Positions 32,733 to 40,990 of a DNA stretch of 59,048 nt are shown in pieces. The notes beneath the pieces were generated by a model. It worked only from the letters and a program-made list of their open reading frames with translations, had not been told where the DNA came from and ran no database searches. The position numbers and the translations under genes were made by a program. How positions within the stretch are numbered: position 1 is the first letter of the stretch; the number at the start of each line of letters is the position of its first letter. Location: contig DVFO01000107.1 of assembly GCA_018713215.1 (NCBI GenBank), forward strand, positions 1-59,048, written 5' to 3'. This DNA comes from Enterenecus faecium (GTDB taxonomy: Bacteria > Bacillota > Clostridia > Oscillospirales > Oscillospiraceae).

Positions 32733-33653
32733 TCAAATCGGACGCGAGATTGCGGTTTCTGACATTTTTCTCAGTCGGCTTGGGGTCATACCATAGAATC
32801 GTTTGAATGTTGCATTGAATTGACTGATTCCGGTGTAGCCCACGTCTTGTGCGATTTGGTGGATGGGGAGTTTGGATGTGCAAATCAGTTTATGGGCCTG
32901 TTTCATGCGCTGTTCTACCAACCAGCTATGGACGGGAACCCCATACGCACGGTGAAACCATTCCTTCAAAAATGTGGGGGAAACAGAGCATTGTTTGCAG
33001 ATGTGGGGGATGGTGAGTTTCTCCCCAAAATGGGCCTGCATATACCATGTGGCCTCCAAAATGCTCTGGGGGACATAGCGATGGACATTGGTACCTGGTG
33101 TATGAGAAACCGGTACTTTGGAGCAGAGCAAATATAACAATTCCACAGCCTTAAATACGCAATACCGATCCTGAGCTTCTTTCGACAGGTTCAGAAGATC
33201 CTGAAACAGTGCTTGGGACCAGGAGGTTCCGGATATGACCATATGCCCCCTGCTTGAAATCATCTTTTCTCTGACGATTTTAGTGTCGAGTTCCATTCCC
33301 ATTGTGGTACAGATAGAGGAAAAACTGTCCTTTGCCAGCTTTGCATCTACCGCCACCAGTACACCACACAGGTCTGGGCTACACTGGCAGGAGAGAAGCC
33401 ATGAGGGGTCTGAGAGAAGAAGAATATCTGACGTTTCCACGGTATAGGGCTCTGCTTGATCAGGATGAAGGAAAAGCCGACCACCGAAACAAAAGAAGGC
33501 TTCAAAATGCAGAGGCTTTCCCACCACCGGGATGGGCAGTTGTCCATTTCTGCCGGATCTTGTCAGGGAAAAGTGACAGATCTGGACTCCAGGCATACTG
33601 ACACTCCATGAAATTTGGTGAATCCGTTGACTTTGTAGATATTCTCGCAACAT
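32733..33653 (-). CDS. AraC family transcriptional regulator
   Basis: The product of about 306 residues (from ATG 33653) has an N-terminal ligand-type domain and two helix-turn-helix units in the last 100 residues: LTIPHICKQCSVSPTFLKEW and LPIHQIAQDVGYTGISQFNA, then FKRFYGMTPSRLRK, the AraC signature. Upstream in-frame ATGs (33668 and 33719) exist, but the promoter at 33727-33755 would place the transcript start near 33720, and AGGCGGG precedes ATG 33653. A GTTAG-N6-CTAAC operator lies at the transcript start, so the gene is probably repressed by the regulator described at 40991. In relatives such AraC proteins control siderophore or heme systems. Confidence 0.85.
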   Translation of the reverse strand: MLREYLQSQRIHQISWSVSMPGVQICHFSLTRSGRNGQLPIPVVGKPLHFEAFFCFGGRLFLHPDQAEPYTVETSDILLLSDPSWLLSCQCSPDLCGVLVAVDAKLAKDSFSSICTTMGMELDTKIVREKMISSRGHMVISGTSWSQALFQDLLNLSKEAQDRYCVFKAVELLYLLCSKVPVSHTPGTNVHRYVPQSILEATWYMQAHFGEKLTIPHICKQCSVSPTFLKEWFHRAYGVPVHSWLVEQRMKQAHKLICTSKLPIHQIAQDVGYTGISQFNATFKRFYGMTPSRLRKMSETAISRPI

Positions 33654-33707
33654 GTTCTTATCCCGCCTCATGATAAAACAGACCTTTTCCGAGAGCAAAC
33701 GCCAGTG

Positions 33708-33755
33708 GTTAGCGCACACTAACTGGATGATACATCATAATACGACAAGATGCAA
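33708..33755 (-). promoter_or_regulatory. AraC promoter with GTTAG-N6-CTAAC operator (site 1)
   Basis: On the minus strand TTGCAT (33750-33755), a 17-base spacer and TATCAT (33727-33732) are followed three bases later by the palindrome GTTAGTGTGCGCTAAC (33708-33723). Binding there would block transcription start. It is the least symmetrical of the six sites. Confidence 0.65.
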
Positions 33756-33799
33756 GAATTTTCTGAATACAGGGAACAGAGGAGATGGAATCATGCTTG

Positions 33800-33961
33800 T
33801 CATAGCGAGTTTTGCTTCCAGCCAAGGAGAAGCGCCGAGTTGATAATGACCAGGACGGAACCCGCATTATGTACCAGCGCTCCCACAACCGGCCTTAATA
33901 CATCGGTGGTGGCAAGGACGGTGGCCAAAAAATTTAATCCCATGGAGAAGGTAAGATTTCG
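33800..33961 (-). pseudogene. Remnant of a heavy-metal P-type ATPase (C-terminal end only)
   Basis: The minus strand encodes RNLTFSMGLNFLATVLATTD, then VLRPVVGALVHNAGSVLVII and a tail NSALLLGWKQ ending in a stop at 33800-33802. This is the last two membrane helices of cation-translocating (HMA-type) P-type ATPases, including the conserved ALVHNAGSVLVIINSALL stretch. The whole catalytic part is missing and an in-frame stop (33962-33964) lies directly upstream, so it is a deletion relic of about 53 codons from a protein of 600-700. It sits upstream of the AraC, 26-residue and DUF6110-like genes. Confidence 0.85.
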
Positions 33962-33981
33962 CTATGCAAATGGTCTTATGA

Positions 33982-34037
33982 TTGACATGAATAGAGTCGT
34001 GTGGTAGAATTTAATGCAGTTAGCGATAGCTAACTGC
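33982..34037 (+). promoter_or_regulatory. Promoter with palindromic operator (site 2)
   Basis: TTGACA (33982-33987), 17 bases, TAGAAT (34005-34010), then the perfect palindrome with core GTTAGCGATAGCTAAC (34019-34034) extended by GCA/TGC to 34016-34037. The operator covers the expected transcription start. This is the most symmetrical site and drives the His/Cys-rich peptide. Confidence 0.85.
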
Positions 34038-34104
34038 GAGCGTTCTATGTTCTGATTATTCTCGGAACACAAAATAATACAAACTACAATGAAGGAGTGT
34101 TTTT

Positions 34105-34317
34105 ATGCTGGAACACAAGAATACCAACGTCATGAATACTAAGGTTTCCGTCGAGAAAGTTGATTTACTGCATTTTGATCCCTTCAACCCGAATGGCCAT
34201 TGTTGCTGCGGCGAGCACGGTGGGCACCACTGTTGCGGAAAACATCATCACAATCATGACAACAGACCGGATGAAATATCTGATTTATGCCGAATGGATG
34301 CTATTACTGATTCATGA
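34105..34317 (+). CDS. His/Cys-rich small protein, putative metal binder
   Basis: This 70-residue product is preceded by GAAGGAG eight bases before its ATG and by a strong promoter with operator. The centre reads NGHCCCGEHGGHHCCGKHHH, five Cys and many His in 20 residues, which should bind metal or possibly heme. The N-terminal KVSVEKVDLLHFDPFNP is polar, and there is no signal peptide, so it is probably cytoplasmic. It could store or buffer iron, zinc or copper, or be the leader of the downstream ZIP gene, although a hairpin terminator separates them. A different overlapping frame (34160-34384) is hydrophobic; I see no start signal for it. Not a family I recognise. Confidence 0.65.
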   Translation: MLEHKNTNVMNTKVSVEKVDLLHFDPFNPNGHCCCGEHGGHHCCGKHHHNHDNRPDEISDLCRMDAITDS

Positions 34318-34394
34318 TTTTTACGCTCGACTTTTCTTGATGGGTCGTTTTTTGATGATACATGAGTCATATAAGCGCAAGTAAAAGTGAAAAT

Positions 34395-34440
34395 GGGAGC
34401 GTACTCATCAGAGCTGTCCGATGGGGACGCTCCCGTTTTA
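34395..34440 (+). terminator. Terminator after the His/Cys-rich gene
   Basis: GGGAGCGT (34395-34402) pairs with ACGCTCCC (34427-34434), with an inner CATC/GATG stem, and is followed by GTTTT. It lies in a 260-base gap before the ZIP gene; the rest of that gap shows no gene. Confidence 0.7.
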
Positions 34441-34580
34441 CCTTCGAACAGTTAGAGCACTTTTGGAGCGGCAGGTAAGCAGCCTGTTGCTGACGCTCGG
34501 CGCACTGGAGGTGTCCATGCATATCCAGATTGTCCAGGTAAACTTTGCGAACAAATACCATGACCAGATTGGAGGATCGT

Positions 34581-35363
34581 ATGTCAATGGAACTATGGCG
34601 AGGCCTGCTGATTCCTTTTGTTGGGACAACGCTGGGTGCGGCCTGTGTCTTTTTTATGCGAAACAATTTGAGCGAGCTGGTACAGCGTGCGCTTACCGGC
34701 TTTGCGGCAGGAGTGATGGTGGCCGCTTCCATCTGGAGTCTGCTGTTACCTGCGATGGAGCAGGCAGCAGATATGGGCCGATGGTCCTTTGTACCTGCCG
34801 TTGCGGGTTTCTGGCTTGGTGTTCTATTTCTGCTGGGGCTGGATCGGCTGATTCCTCATCTGCACCGCGGCAGTTCGGAGGCAGAAGGGCTCAAAAGCAG
34901 TCTTGGAAAGACAACTATGCTCACTTTGGCCGTGGCACTGCACAATATCCCAGAAGGAATGGCAGTAGGTGCGGTCTACGCCGGGTGGCTTTATGGAGAC
35001 AGTGGGATCACGCTGGCGGGGGCGTTAGCTCTTTCTTTGGGAATCGCCATTCAGAACTTCCCGGAAGGCGCTATCATATCCATGCCTTTGAAGGCGGAAG
35101 GGTTCTCAAAATTCCGCTCCTTCCTGTATGGGGCGTTGTCCGGTGCGGTGGAGCCGTTAGGCGCCATCCTGACCATCCTTCTGGCTGGAATTTTAGTCCC
35201 GGTACTGCCCTACGCCCTGAGCTTTGCCGCAGGAGCGATGATCTATGTGGTGGTGGAGGAATTGATCCCGGAAATGTCAGTGGGAAAGCACTCTGATGTG
35301 GGAACCATTCTGTTTGCAGTTGGATTTACACTCATGATGACACTGGATGTGGCGCTGGGCTGA
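34581..35363 (+). CDS. ZIP family metal transporter (second copy)
   Basis: This transporter of about 260 residues has eight hydrophobic segments and the two ZIP metal motifs TLAVALHNIPEGMAVGAVYA and AIQNFPEGAIISMP. Start ATG 34581 is suggested by GGAGG five bases upstream; ATG 34587 is possible. It differs clearly from the first ZIP at 28310: there is no His-rich loop, only LHRGSSEAEG. It is 28 bases before a methyltransferase gene. In this setting it may move iron or manganese rather than zinc, which is inference. Confidence 0.88.
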   Translation: MSMELWRGLLIPFVGTTLGAACVFFMRNNLSELVQRALTGFAAGVMVAASIWSLLLPAMEQAADMGRWSFVPAVAGFWLGVLFLLGLDRLIPHLHRGSSEAEGLKSSLGKTTMLTLAVALHNIPEGMAVGAVYAGWLYGDSGITLAGALALSLGIAIQNFPEGAIISMPLKAEGFSKFRSFLYGALSGAVEPLGAILTILLAGILVPVLPYALSFAAGAMIYVVVEELIPEMSVGKHSDVGTILFAVGFTLMMTLDVALG

Positions 35364-35391
35364 GGCTGGTTGCTTGGAAGGAGGATAACGA

Positions 35392-36198
35392 ATGTCTCAT
35401 TTAGGCGTTGTGGAAGATACGCTGTTTGTCCCTATGCTGGGTAGGCTCTATGCCAGCGAACATTGCCCGCAAATCTTATATGATAAAAAGGCGCTGGAGT
35501 TGAAGGAGAAGCTGCCGGCTGGTCTGCTGAAGCCGGGTGACCAGAACCAGTACACCTTGCTGGCCTCCGCTGTTCGGTCAGCCAATATGGATCGGTTCAT
35601 CCGGTCATTTCTGGGACGCAGGCGGGACGGGGTCATCGTCCAGCTTGGATGCGGTCTGGAAACCACATATCATCGCTGCGACAACGGCCGCACTCGCTGG
35701 TATGCTGTGGATTTGCCTCATGTGGTGGAGTATCGGCGGGAGTTGCTGCCGGAGCCGGAGCGGGAAACCTATGTTGCTGCCGATGCCTTTGATGACGACT
35801 GGATCAGACGGATCCGTGCCAATGTGCCGGATGCTCCCATCTTGGTCACCGCTGGTGGGCTGTTCCACTATTTTGAGGAAGCCAAGGTTATGGGGCTGTT
35901 TCGAATGCTGCAGCAATTCGGAGAGATAGAACTTGTCTTTGATGCTGTGAGCAAAAGCGGCATGGCCATGATGCGGAAAAAGTACATGAGGCAGGTAGGC
36001 CACGGCGATGCCCGGATGTTTTTCTATGTGGATGCAGCCTCGGAACTGACCGGGAAAATCGGCGGCGGAGTCGAGATTCTTGCCCAGGAAGCTTATTATC
36101 GCCATATTCCCAGAGATGGTTTGCGATTCTCCACAAAGGTCAGTATGGCAGTTTCTGATCGATGGTGCATGGTGAAGATGATACATCTGAGGCTATAA
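35392..36198 (+). CDS. LCM-type class I SAM-dependent methyltransferase
   Basis: The 268-residue protein belongs to the leucine-carboxyl-methyltransferase-like group often tagged as O-methyltransferases of secondary metabolism. The SAM site is visible as IVQLGCGLETTYHRCD at about 82-97, the acidic strand end WYAVDLPHVVEYRREL and the later DAFDDDWIRRI. GGAAGGAGG precedes the ATG. It follows the ZIP gene and a terminator closes the unit. The substrate is unknown; one option is modification of a metal-binding small molecule. Confidence 0.8.
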   Translation: MSHLGVVEDTLFVPMLGRLYASEHCPQILYDKKALELKEKLPAGLLKPGDQNQYTLLASAVRSANMDRFIRSFLGRRRDGVIVQLGCGLETTYHRCDNGRTRWYAVDLPHVVEYRRELLPEPERETYVAADAFDDDWIRRIRANVPDAPILVTAGGLFHYFEEAKVMGLFRMLQQFGEIELVFDAVSKSGMAMMRKKYMRQVGHGDARMFFYVDAASELTGKIGGGVEILAQEAYYRHIPRDGLRFSTKVSMAVSDRWCMVKMIHLRL

Positions 36199-36329
36199 AG
36201 CGACCATTTTGCCTATATTTTATCGCGGAACTTTCTGGTAGCGTATAGGTGAGCAGTATACTATGTTTTAGTGGACACGGAGTGGTAGAAGTTTATACAA
36301 AAGGATAAGAACTACGTTTGGTATGATAT

Positions 36330-36370
36330 AAAGGGATTGCTGTGTTAATTTTATACAGCAATCCCTTTTG
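36330..36370. terminator. Bidirectional terminator before tetR
   Basis: AAAGGGATTGCTGT (36330-36343) pairs with ACAGCAATCCCTTT (36355-36368), 14 perfect pairs, then TTG. The 130 bases between the methyltransferase stop and this stem show no gene. Confidence 0.9.
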
Positions 36371-36391
36371 CAATATTTCTTCCACTGCCTC

Positions 36392-36444
36392 TTGACAAAA
36401 GAAGCTCACCGCTCTATTATAACAGTGTTATATATCACTGTTAT
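36392..36444 (+). promoter_or_regulatory. tetR promoter with palindromic operator
   Basis: TTGACA (36392-36397), 17 bases, TATTAT (36415-36420). The perfect inverted repeat ATAACAGTG-N8-CACTGTTAT (36419-36444) overlaps the -10 and start point, the usual layout for an autorepressed TetR gene. Confidence 0.85.
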
Positions 36445-36456
36445 ATGAGGTTGTAT

Positions 36457-37074
36457 ATGGAAGAAAAATCGACTGCCACGCTGGAGAGAATCCAGCAGGC
36501 CGCTATGGAGGAATTTACAGAGAAGGGCTTTCAGGGTGCCTCTCTGCGGCAGATTGTGAAGCAGGCTGGTGTCACCACCGGCGCATTTTACGGCTATTTC
36601 TCCAGCAAAGAGGCGCTCTTTGCATCCATCGTGGAGCCCCACGCCGCTGCGCTGATGGGCCGGTTCATGGAAGCCCAGACCTCCTTTGCCGAGCTGCCGG
36701 AGCAGGAACAGCCGGAACACATGGGACTGGAGTCCAGCCAATGCGTCCATTGGATGGTGGACTACATCTGCGACCACCGAGAGCCGGTGAAGCTGCTGCT
36801 GTGCAAGGCCGAGGGCACCAGCTATGAGCATTTCGTCCATAATATGGTGGAGGTCGAAGTGGAATACACCCTCCAATACCTGGAGGTACTCCACCGTCTG
36901 GGGCATGAATGCCCCCAGCTGGATGCACAGCTATGCCACATCATTGCCAGCGGAATGTTTAACGGCATTTTCGAGATCGTCGTCCACGACATGCCCAAGG
37001 AGCAGGCCATGCGGTATGTGGACCAGCTGCGGGATTTCTACACTGCCGGGTGGTTGCAGCTGATCGGCCAGTAA
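36457..37074 (+). CDS. TetR/AcrR family transcriptional regulator
   Basis: The 205-residue regulator begins MEEKSTATLERIQQAAMEEF; ATG 36457 has GAGG six bases upstream. The helix-turn-helix is FQGASLRQIVKQAGVTTGAF with GYFSSKEALF, the TetR signature. The helical C-terminal domain should bind an unknown ligand. A palindrome over its own promoter indicates autoregulation. It is followed by the ABC pair, which it may also control together with the GTTAGC operator that sits between them. Confidence 0.92.
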   Translation: MEEKSTATLERIQQAAMEEFTEKGFQGASLRQIVKQAGVTTGAFYGYFSSKEALFASIVEPHAAALMGRFMEAQTSFAELPEQEQPEHMGLESSQCVHWMVDYICDHREPVKLLLCKAEGTSYEHFVHNMVEVEVEYTLQYLEVLHRLGHECPQLDAQLCHIIASGMFNGIFEIVVHDMPKEQAMRYVDQLRDFYTAGWLQLIGQ

Positions 37075-37131
37075 CATACCGCCAATCTTTTTCGTAAGAT
37101 CGGGGCTTTGCCCCTTTCTTTTTACACAAAA

Positions 37132-37149
37132 GGTTAGCGATAGCTAACC
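37132..37149 (+). promoter_or_regulatory. GGTTAGC-N4-GCTAACC operator (site 3)
   Basis: GGTTAGCGATAGCTAACC is a perfect palindrome with 7-bp arms and centre GATA, 18 bases before the first ABC gene. No good promoter overlaps it, so it may act as a roadblock on tetR transcription or hide a weak promoter. A small G4/C4 hairpin with a T-rich tail (37102-37125) lies just upstream. Confidence 0.8.
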
Positions 37150-37167
37150 ATAAAAGGAGGAATATTT

Positions 37168-38970
37168 GTGAAGGAAAAGAAGCAAAACGCTCTGACCGTT
37201 CTGCTGGGATATGCGGGCAGCCACAGGCGGCTTACCTTCCTGGGGCTAGGACTGTCAGCAATATCCATGGTGTGCAGTATGATTCCCTATCTCTGTATCT
37301 GGCTGGCGGCCCGAGATTTGATTGCCGTGGCGCCGGATTGGACGCAGGCCCAGAGCGTGACGCGCTATGGCTGGATCGCCTTTGCTTTCGCGGTGGGCGG
37401 CATCCTCATCTACTTCCTGGGTCTGATGTGCACCCATCTGGCGGCGTTCCGCACGGCGTCCAACATCCGCAAACAGGGCATGGCACATGTGATGCAGGCT
37501 CCGTTGGGCTATTTTGATGCCAATGCTTCCGGTTTGATCCGCAGCCGCCTGGACGCAGCGGCCGCCGATACAGAAACCCTGCTGGCTCACAATCTGGCGG
37601 ACATCGTGGGCACAATCACCCTGTTTCTTGCCATGCTGGTGCTGATGTTCGTGTTTGATTGGCGTATGGGTGCGGCATGCCTGCTGTCGGCGGTGATCTC
37701 CATCCTTGCCATGTTCAGTATGATGGGCGGCAAAAACGCCGAGCTTATGGCGGAATACCAGGCGGCCCAGGACCGTATGACCAAAGCTGGCACGGAATAT
37801 GTACGAGGCATCCCGGTGGTCAAGATCTTTCAGCAGACCGTCTACTCCTTCAAGGCCTTTCAGCAGGCCATTGAGGAGTACAGCGCTAAGGCGGAGCACT
37901 ATCAAGGTGATGTGTGCCGTGTGCCCCAGTCCATCAATCTGACCTTTACTGAGGGCGCCTTTCTGTTTCTGGTACCGGTGGTGCTGTTCCTGGCTCCCGG
38001 CGCACTGGCTTCGGGTGATTTTGCGGGACTTGTCACAAACTTCGCCTTCTACGCCGTATTCTCTGCCATCATTTCCACGGCACTGGCCAAGATTATGTTT
38101 GCGGCTTCCGGTATGATGCTGGCCAACACCGCTCTGGGGCGTATCCAGCCGGTCATGGACGCACCGATGCTGCCGGTGCCGAATCATCCCCAGACTCCCA
38201 GGGACAACCGGGTGGTATTCCGGGATGTGAGCTTTACCTACGATGGCGCGCAGTCTCCCGCCCTGTCCCAGGTCTCCTTCACCGCCGAGCCCGGAGAGAC
38301 CGTGGCGCTGGTGGGGCCTTCAGGCGGCGGCAAGACCACTGCCGCCAGCCTGATCCCCCGGTTCTGGGATGCGGACACCGGCACTGTCGAAGTGGGCGGC
38401 GTGGATGTACGCCAGATCGATCCCCATGTGCTGATGGATCAGGTCGCTTTTGTGTTTCAAAACAACCGCCTGTTCAAGGCCAGCATTCTGGAAAATGTTC
38501 GGGCGGCCCGTCCCAATGCCAGCCGGGAGCAGGTGCTGGCCGCCCTGGAAGCCGCGCAGTGCGGCGACATTCTGGAAAAGCTGCCTCAAGGGCTGGATAC
38601 CGTGATCGGAACCGAGGGGACCTATCTTTCCGGCGGCGAGGCGCAGCGCATTGCGCTGGCACGGGCCATTTTGAAGGATGCCCCTATTGTGGTGCTGGAT
38701 GAAGCCACCGCTTTCGCGGATCCGGAAAATGAAGCCTTGATCCAGAAAGCCTTCGCTCGGCTGACAAAGGATCGTACGGTTATCATGATCGCCCACCGAC
38801 TCTCCACCGTGGTGGGCGCGGATAAGATCCTGGTGCTGGAGGGTGGCCGGGTGACAGAGCAGGGCACCCACGGGGAGCTGATTGCGGCAGGCGGATTGTA
38901 CACCCGGATGTGGGCCGACTACAATCGGGCGATCCAATGGAAAATGGAAAGCGGCAAGGAGGGGAAATAA
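37168..38970 (+). CDS. ABC transporter, fused membrane and ATPase domains (first half)
   Basis: This 600-residue half-transporter starts at GTG 37168 after AAAGGAGGAAT. It has six membrane helices in the first 310 residues and a full ATPase domain: Walker A VGPSGGGKTTAAS, the signature LSGGEAQRIALARAI, Walker B IVVLDEATAF and the switch His in IAHRLST. Walker A followed by LIPRFWD resembles iron-siderophore exporters/importers of the YbtPQ/IrtAB type. It works as a heterodimer with the next gene, which starts directly after its stop. The operator just upstream links it to the iron/heme regulon. The direction of transport is not certain. Confidence 0.88.
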   Translation: MKEKKQNALTVLLGYAGSHRRLTFLGLGLSAISMVCSMIPYLCIWLAARDLIAVAPDWTQAQSVTRYGWIAFAFAVGGILIYFLGLMCTHLAAFRTASNIRKQGMAHVMQAPLGYFDANASGLIRSRLDAAAADTETLLAHNLADIVGTITLFLAMLVLMFVFDWRMGAACLLSAVISILAMFSMMGGKNAELMAEYQAAQDRMTKAGTEYVRGIPVVKIFQQTVYSFKAFQQAIEEYSAKAEHYQGDVCRVPQSINLTFTEGAFLFLVPVVLFLAPGALASGDFAGLVTNFAFYAVFSAIISTALAKIMFAASGMMLANTALGRIQPVMDAPMLPVPNHPQTPRDNRVVFRDVSFTYDGAQSPALSQVSFTAEPGETVALVGPSGGGKTTAASLIPRFWDADTGTVEVGGVDVRQIDPHVLMDQVAFVFQNNRLFKASILENVRAARPNASREQVLAALEAAQCGDILEKLPQGLDTVIGTEGTYLSGGEAQRIALARAILKDAPIVVLDEATAFADPENEALIQKAFARLTKDRTVIMIAHRLSTVVGADKILVLEGGRVTEQGTHGELIAAGGLYTRMWADYNRAIQWKMESGKEGK

Positions 38971-40725
38971 ATGTTCGGAGCAAAATTTCAACGGAAATAT
39001 GCCCTGACGGATCAGGGCGTACAGAACACCAAAAAGGGCACCTTCTGGACGGTGATTGTCAATCTGGTGGTCATGGGCGGGGTTAGCATCCTGTACCTTG
39101 TGATGTCCGGCCTGATGGCATCTCTGACCGACAGTGCCTCCCTGACCGCCTCGCTGCCTGTACTGGCCGGTCTTGTAGTATTTGCGCTTCTCTCCTTTCT
39201 CGCCCATTTCCAGCAGTATAAGGCCACCTACGGTCTTGTGTACGGCGAAGTCAAAGCCACCCGGCTGGGTTTGGCGGAACGGCTGCGCAAGCTGCCCCTC
39301 GGCTTTTTCGGTAAGCGGGATCTGGCCGACCTGACGGAGACCCTGATGGGCGATGTCAACCGCATGGAACATGTCTGGAGCCATGTGCTGGGCTACCTGT
39401 ACGGCTCCTACATTTCCACCGCCGTGATTGCGGTCTGCCTGCTCTGGTATGACTGGCGGCTGACCATTGCCTGCCTTTGGGGAGTTCCGATAGCGTTTGG
39501 CCAGCTGTTTGGAAGCCGGAAGCTCACCGAGCGCCGGGCTGAGCAGACCAAGCACGCCGCCGTGCGGGTTTCAGATGGGATGCAGGAGGCGCTGGAACAT
39601 GTGCGGGAGATCCGTGCCACCAATCAGGAGGAGCGTTATCTTGCGGGGCTGTACCGGAAGATCGACGACCATGAACGGATCATGATCCGCGGCGAGCTGG
39701 TTACCGGCCTATTTGTCAACGGGGCCAGCGTCATCATGCGGCTGGGCGTGGCGACCACGATCCTTACGGGCGCAGGGCTAATTTTGTCCGGACAGATCGA
39801 CTTCATGCTGCTGTTCCTGTTCCTCATGGTCATTACCCGTATCTATGCCCCCTTTGACCAGAGCCTTGCTCTGATCGCCGAGCTATTTGTCTCCCAGGTG
39901 TCGGCAGACCGGATGAACGCTCTGTTTGAGACACACATCGCCGAAGGGGCGGAAATCTTCCAGCCCAAGGGACACGACATCGTATTTGACCATGTGGAGT
40001 TTGCCTATGACAAAAAGGCTGTCCTGCACGATGTCAGCTTTACCGCCAAAGAAGGCGAGATCACCGCGCTGGTGGGGCCCTCCGGCTCTGGAAAAAGCAC
40101 CTGCGCCCGGCTTGCGGCGCGTCTGTGGGATGTCACCGGGGGCGCCATCAAAGTGGGCGGGGTGGATATTGCCACGGTGGACCCAGAGGTGCTGCTGACC
40201 GATTATTCCATGGTTTTTCAGGATGTGGTGCTGTTTGACGACACGGTGATGGAAAACATCCGCCTGGGCAGGCGCGGCGCCTCTGACGCGGAGGTGATGG
40301 CCGCAGCCAAAGCCGCCAACTGCGAGGAGTTTGTCAGCAAACTGCCCCAGGGCTACCAAACGCCCATCGGAGAAAACGGCGCAAAGCTATCCGGCGGCGA
40401 GCGACAACGTATCTCCATCGCCCGTGCGCTGCTCAAAGACGCGCCCATCGTATTGCTGGACGAAGCCACCGCCTCTCTGGACGTGGAAAATGAGACCAAG
40501 GTACAGGGGGCGCTCTCGAAGCTTCTCGCCGGAAAGACGGTACTGGTCATCGCCCACCGGATGCGTACTGTGGCCGGGGCAGACCATATTGTTGTTCTGA
40601 AAGACGGTTGTGTGGACCAACAGGGAACCCCGCAAGAGCTGATGGCAGAAGGTGGCCTGTTCCGACACATGGTGGAGCTTCAGAACGAAAGTGCTCAGTG
40701 GCAGTTGAATCGGGCAGGCTCATAA
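38971..40725 (+). CDS. ABC transporter, fused membrane and ATPase domains (second half)
   Basis: The 584-residue partner has the same layout: six membrane helices, Walker A VGPSGSGKSTCARLAARLWD, signature LSGGERQRISIARAL, Walker B IVLLDEATASLD and switch His in IAHRMRT. Its ATG follows the stop of the first half with no gap, so equal synthesis is likely. Both halves keep catalytic Glu residues, unlike many degenerate exporters. IrtAB-type pairs import siderophores despite the exporter fold, and other members export drugs or heme; context favours a metal or heme role. The gene is followed by a terminator. Confidence 0.88.
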   Translation: MFGAKFQRKYALTDQGVQNTKKGTFWTVIVNLVVMGGVSILYLVMSGLMASLTDSASLTASLPVLAGLVVFALLSFLAHFQQYKATYGLVYGEVKATRLGLAERLRKLPLGFFGKRDLADLTETLMGDVNRMEHVWSHVLGYLYGSYISTAVIAVCLLWYDWRLTIACLWGVPIAFGQLFGSRKLTERRAEQTKHAAVRVSDGMQEALEHVREIRATNQEERYLAGLYRKIDDHERIMIRGELVTGLFVNGASVIMRLGVATTILTGAGLILSGQIDFMLLFLFLMVITRIYAPFDQSLALIAELFVSQVSADRMNALFETHIAEGAEIFQPKGHDIVFDHVEFAYDKKAVLHDVSFTAKEGEITALVGPSGSGKSTCARLAARLWDVTGGAIKVGGVDIATVDPEVLLTDYSMVFQDVVLFDDTVMENIRLGRRGASDAEVMAAAKAANCEEFVSKLPQGYQTPIGENGAKLSGGERQRISIARALLKDAPIVLLDEATASLDVENETKVQGALSKLLAGKTVLVIAHRMRTVAGADHIVVLKDGCVDQQGTPQELMAEGGLFRHMVELQNESAQWQLNRAGS

Positions 40726-40746
40726 TTCTTTGTGCAACCAGGAAAT

Positions 40747-40790
40747 GAGAGAAGCCCACAGTTCGAAAGGAGCTGTGGGTCTCTCTCTCT
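40747..40790 (+). terminator. Terminator after the ABC pair
   Basis: A stem built from GAGAGA-A-GCCCACAG and CTGTGGG-T-CTCTC around a ten-base loop is followed by CTCTTGC. It has few T residues, so termination may be partial. Confidence 0.6.
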
Positions 40791-40854
40791 TGCACCAATT
40801 CTGTTGTCCGGTAGATCCAAAGCCTGTTTGTGCGTACGTGCAGAAAGCACTTCC

Positions 40855-40909
40855 TTGACAAATGGGAAAAACAGGCGTATAGTTTACTCGCTGGTTAGCG
40901 TATGCTAAC
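40855..40909 (+). promoter_or_regulatory. Promoter and operator of the NEAT-DtxR-like regulator (site 4)
   Basis: TTGACA (40855-40860), exactly 17 bases, TATAGT (40878-40883), then GTTAGCGTATGCTAAC (40894-40909), a perfect 6-bp-arm palindrome over the expected transcription start. It indicates autoregulation. Confidence 0.85.
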
Positions 40910-40990
40910 TTATGATGAAAGCCTAAGTCATTCGCCCATGCGCATTCCGGTTTTGCGGCATGAAGGGAAGAGAGAGAAGGGAAGATTGGT

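Noticed and set aside
34160..34384. Hydrophobic 74-codon frame overlapping the His/Cys-rich gene
   Set aside because: No ribosome site at its first ATG, and the overlapping frame has a strong site, a promoter and a metal-binding composition.
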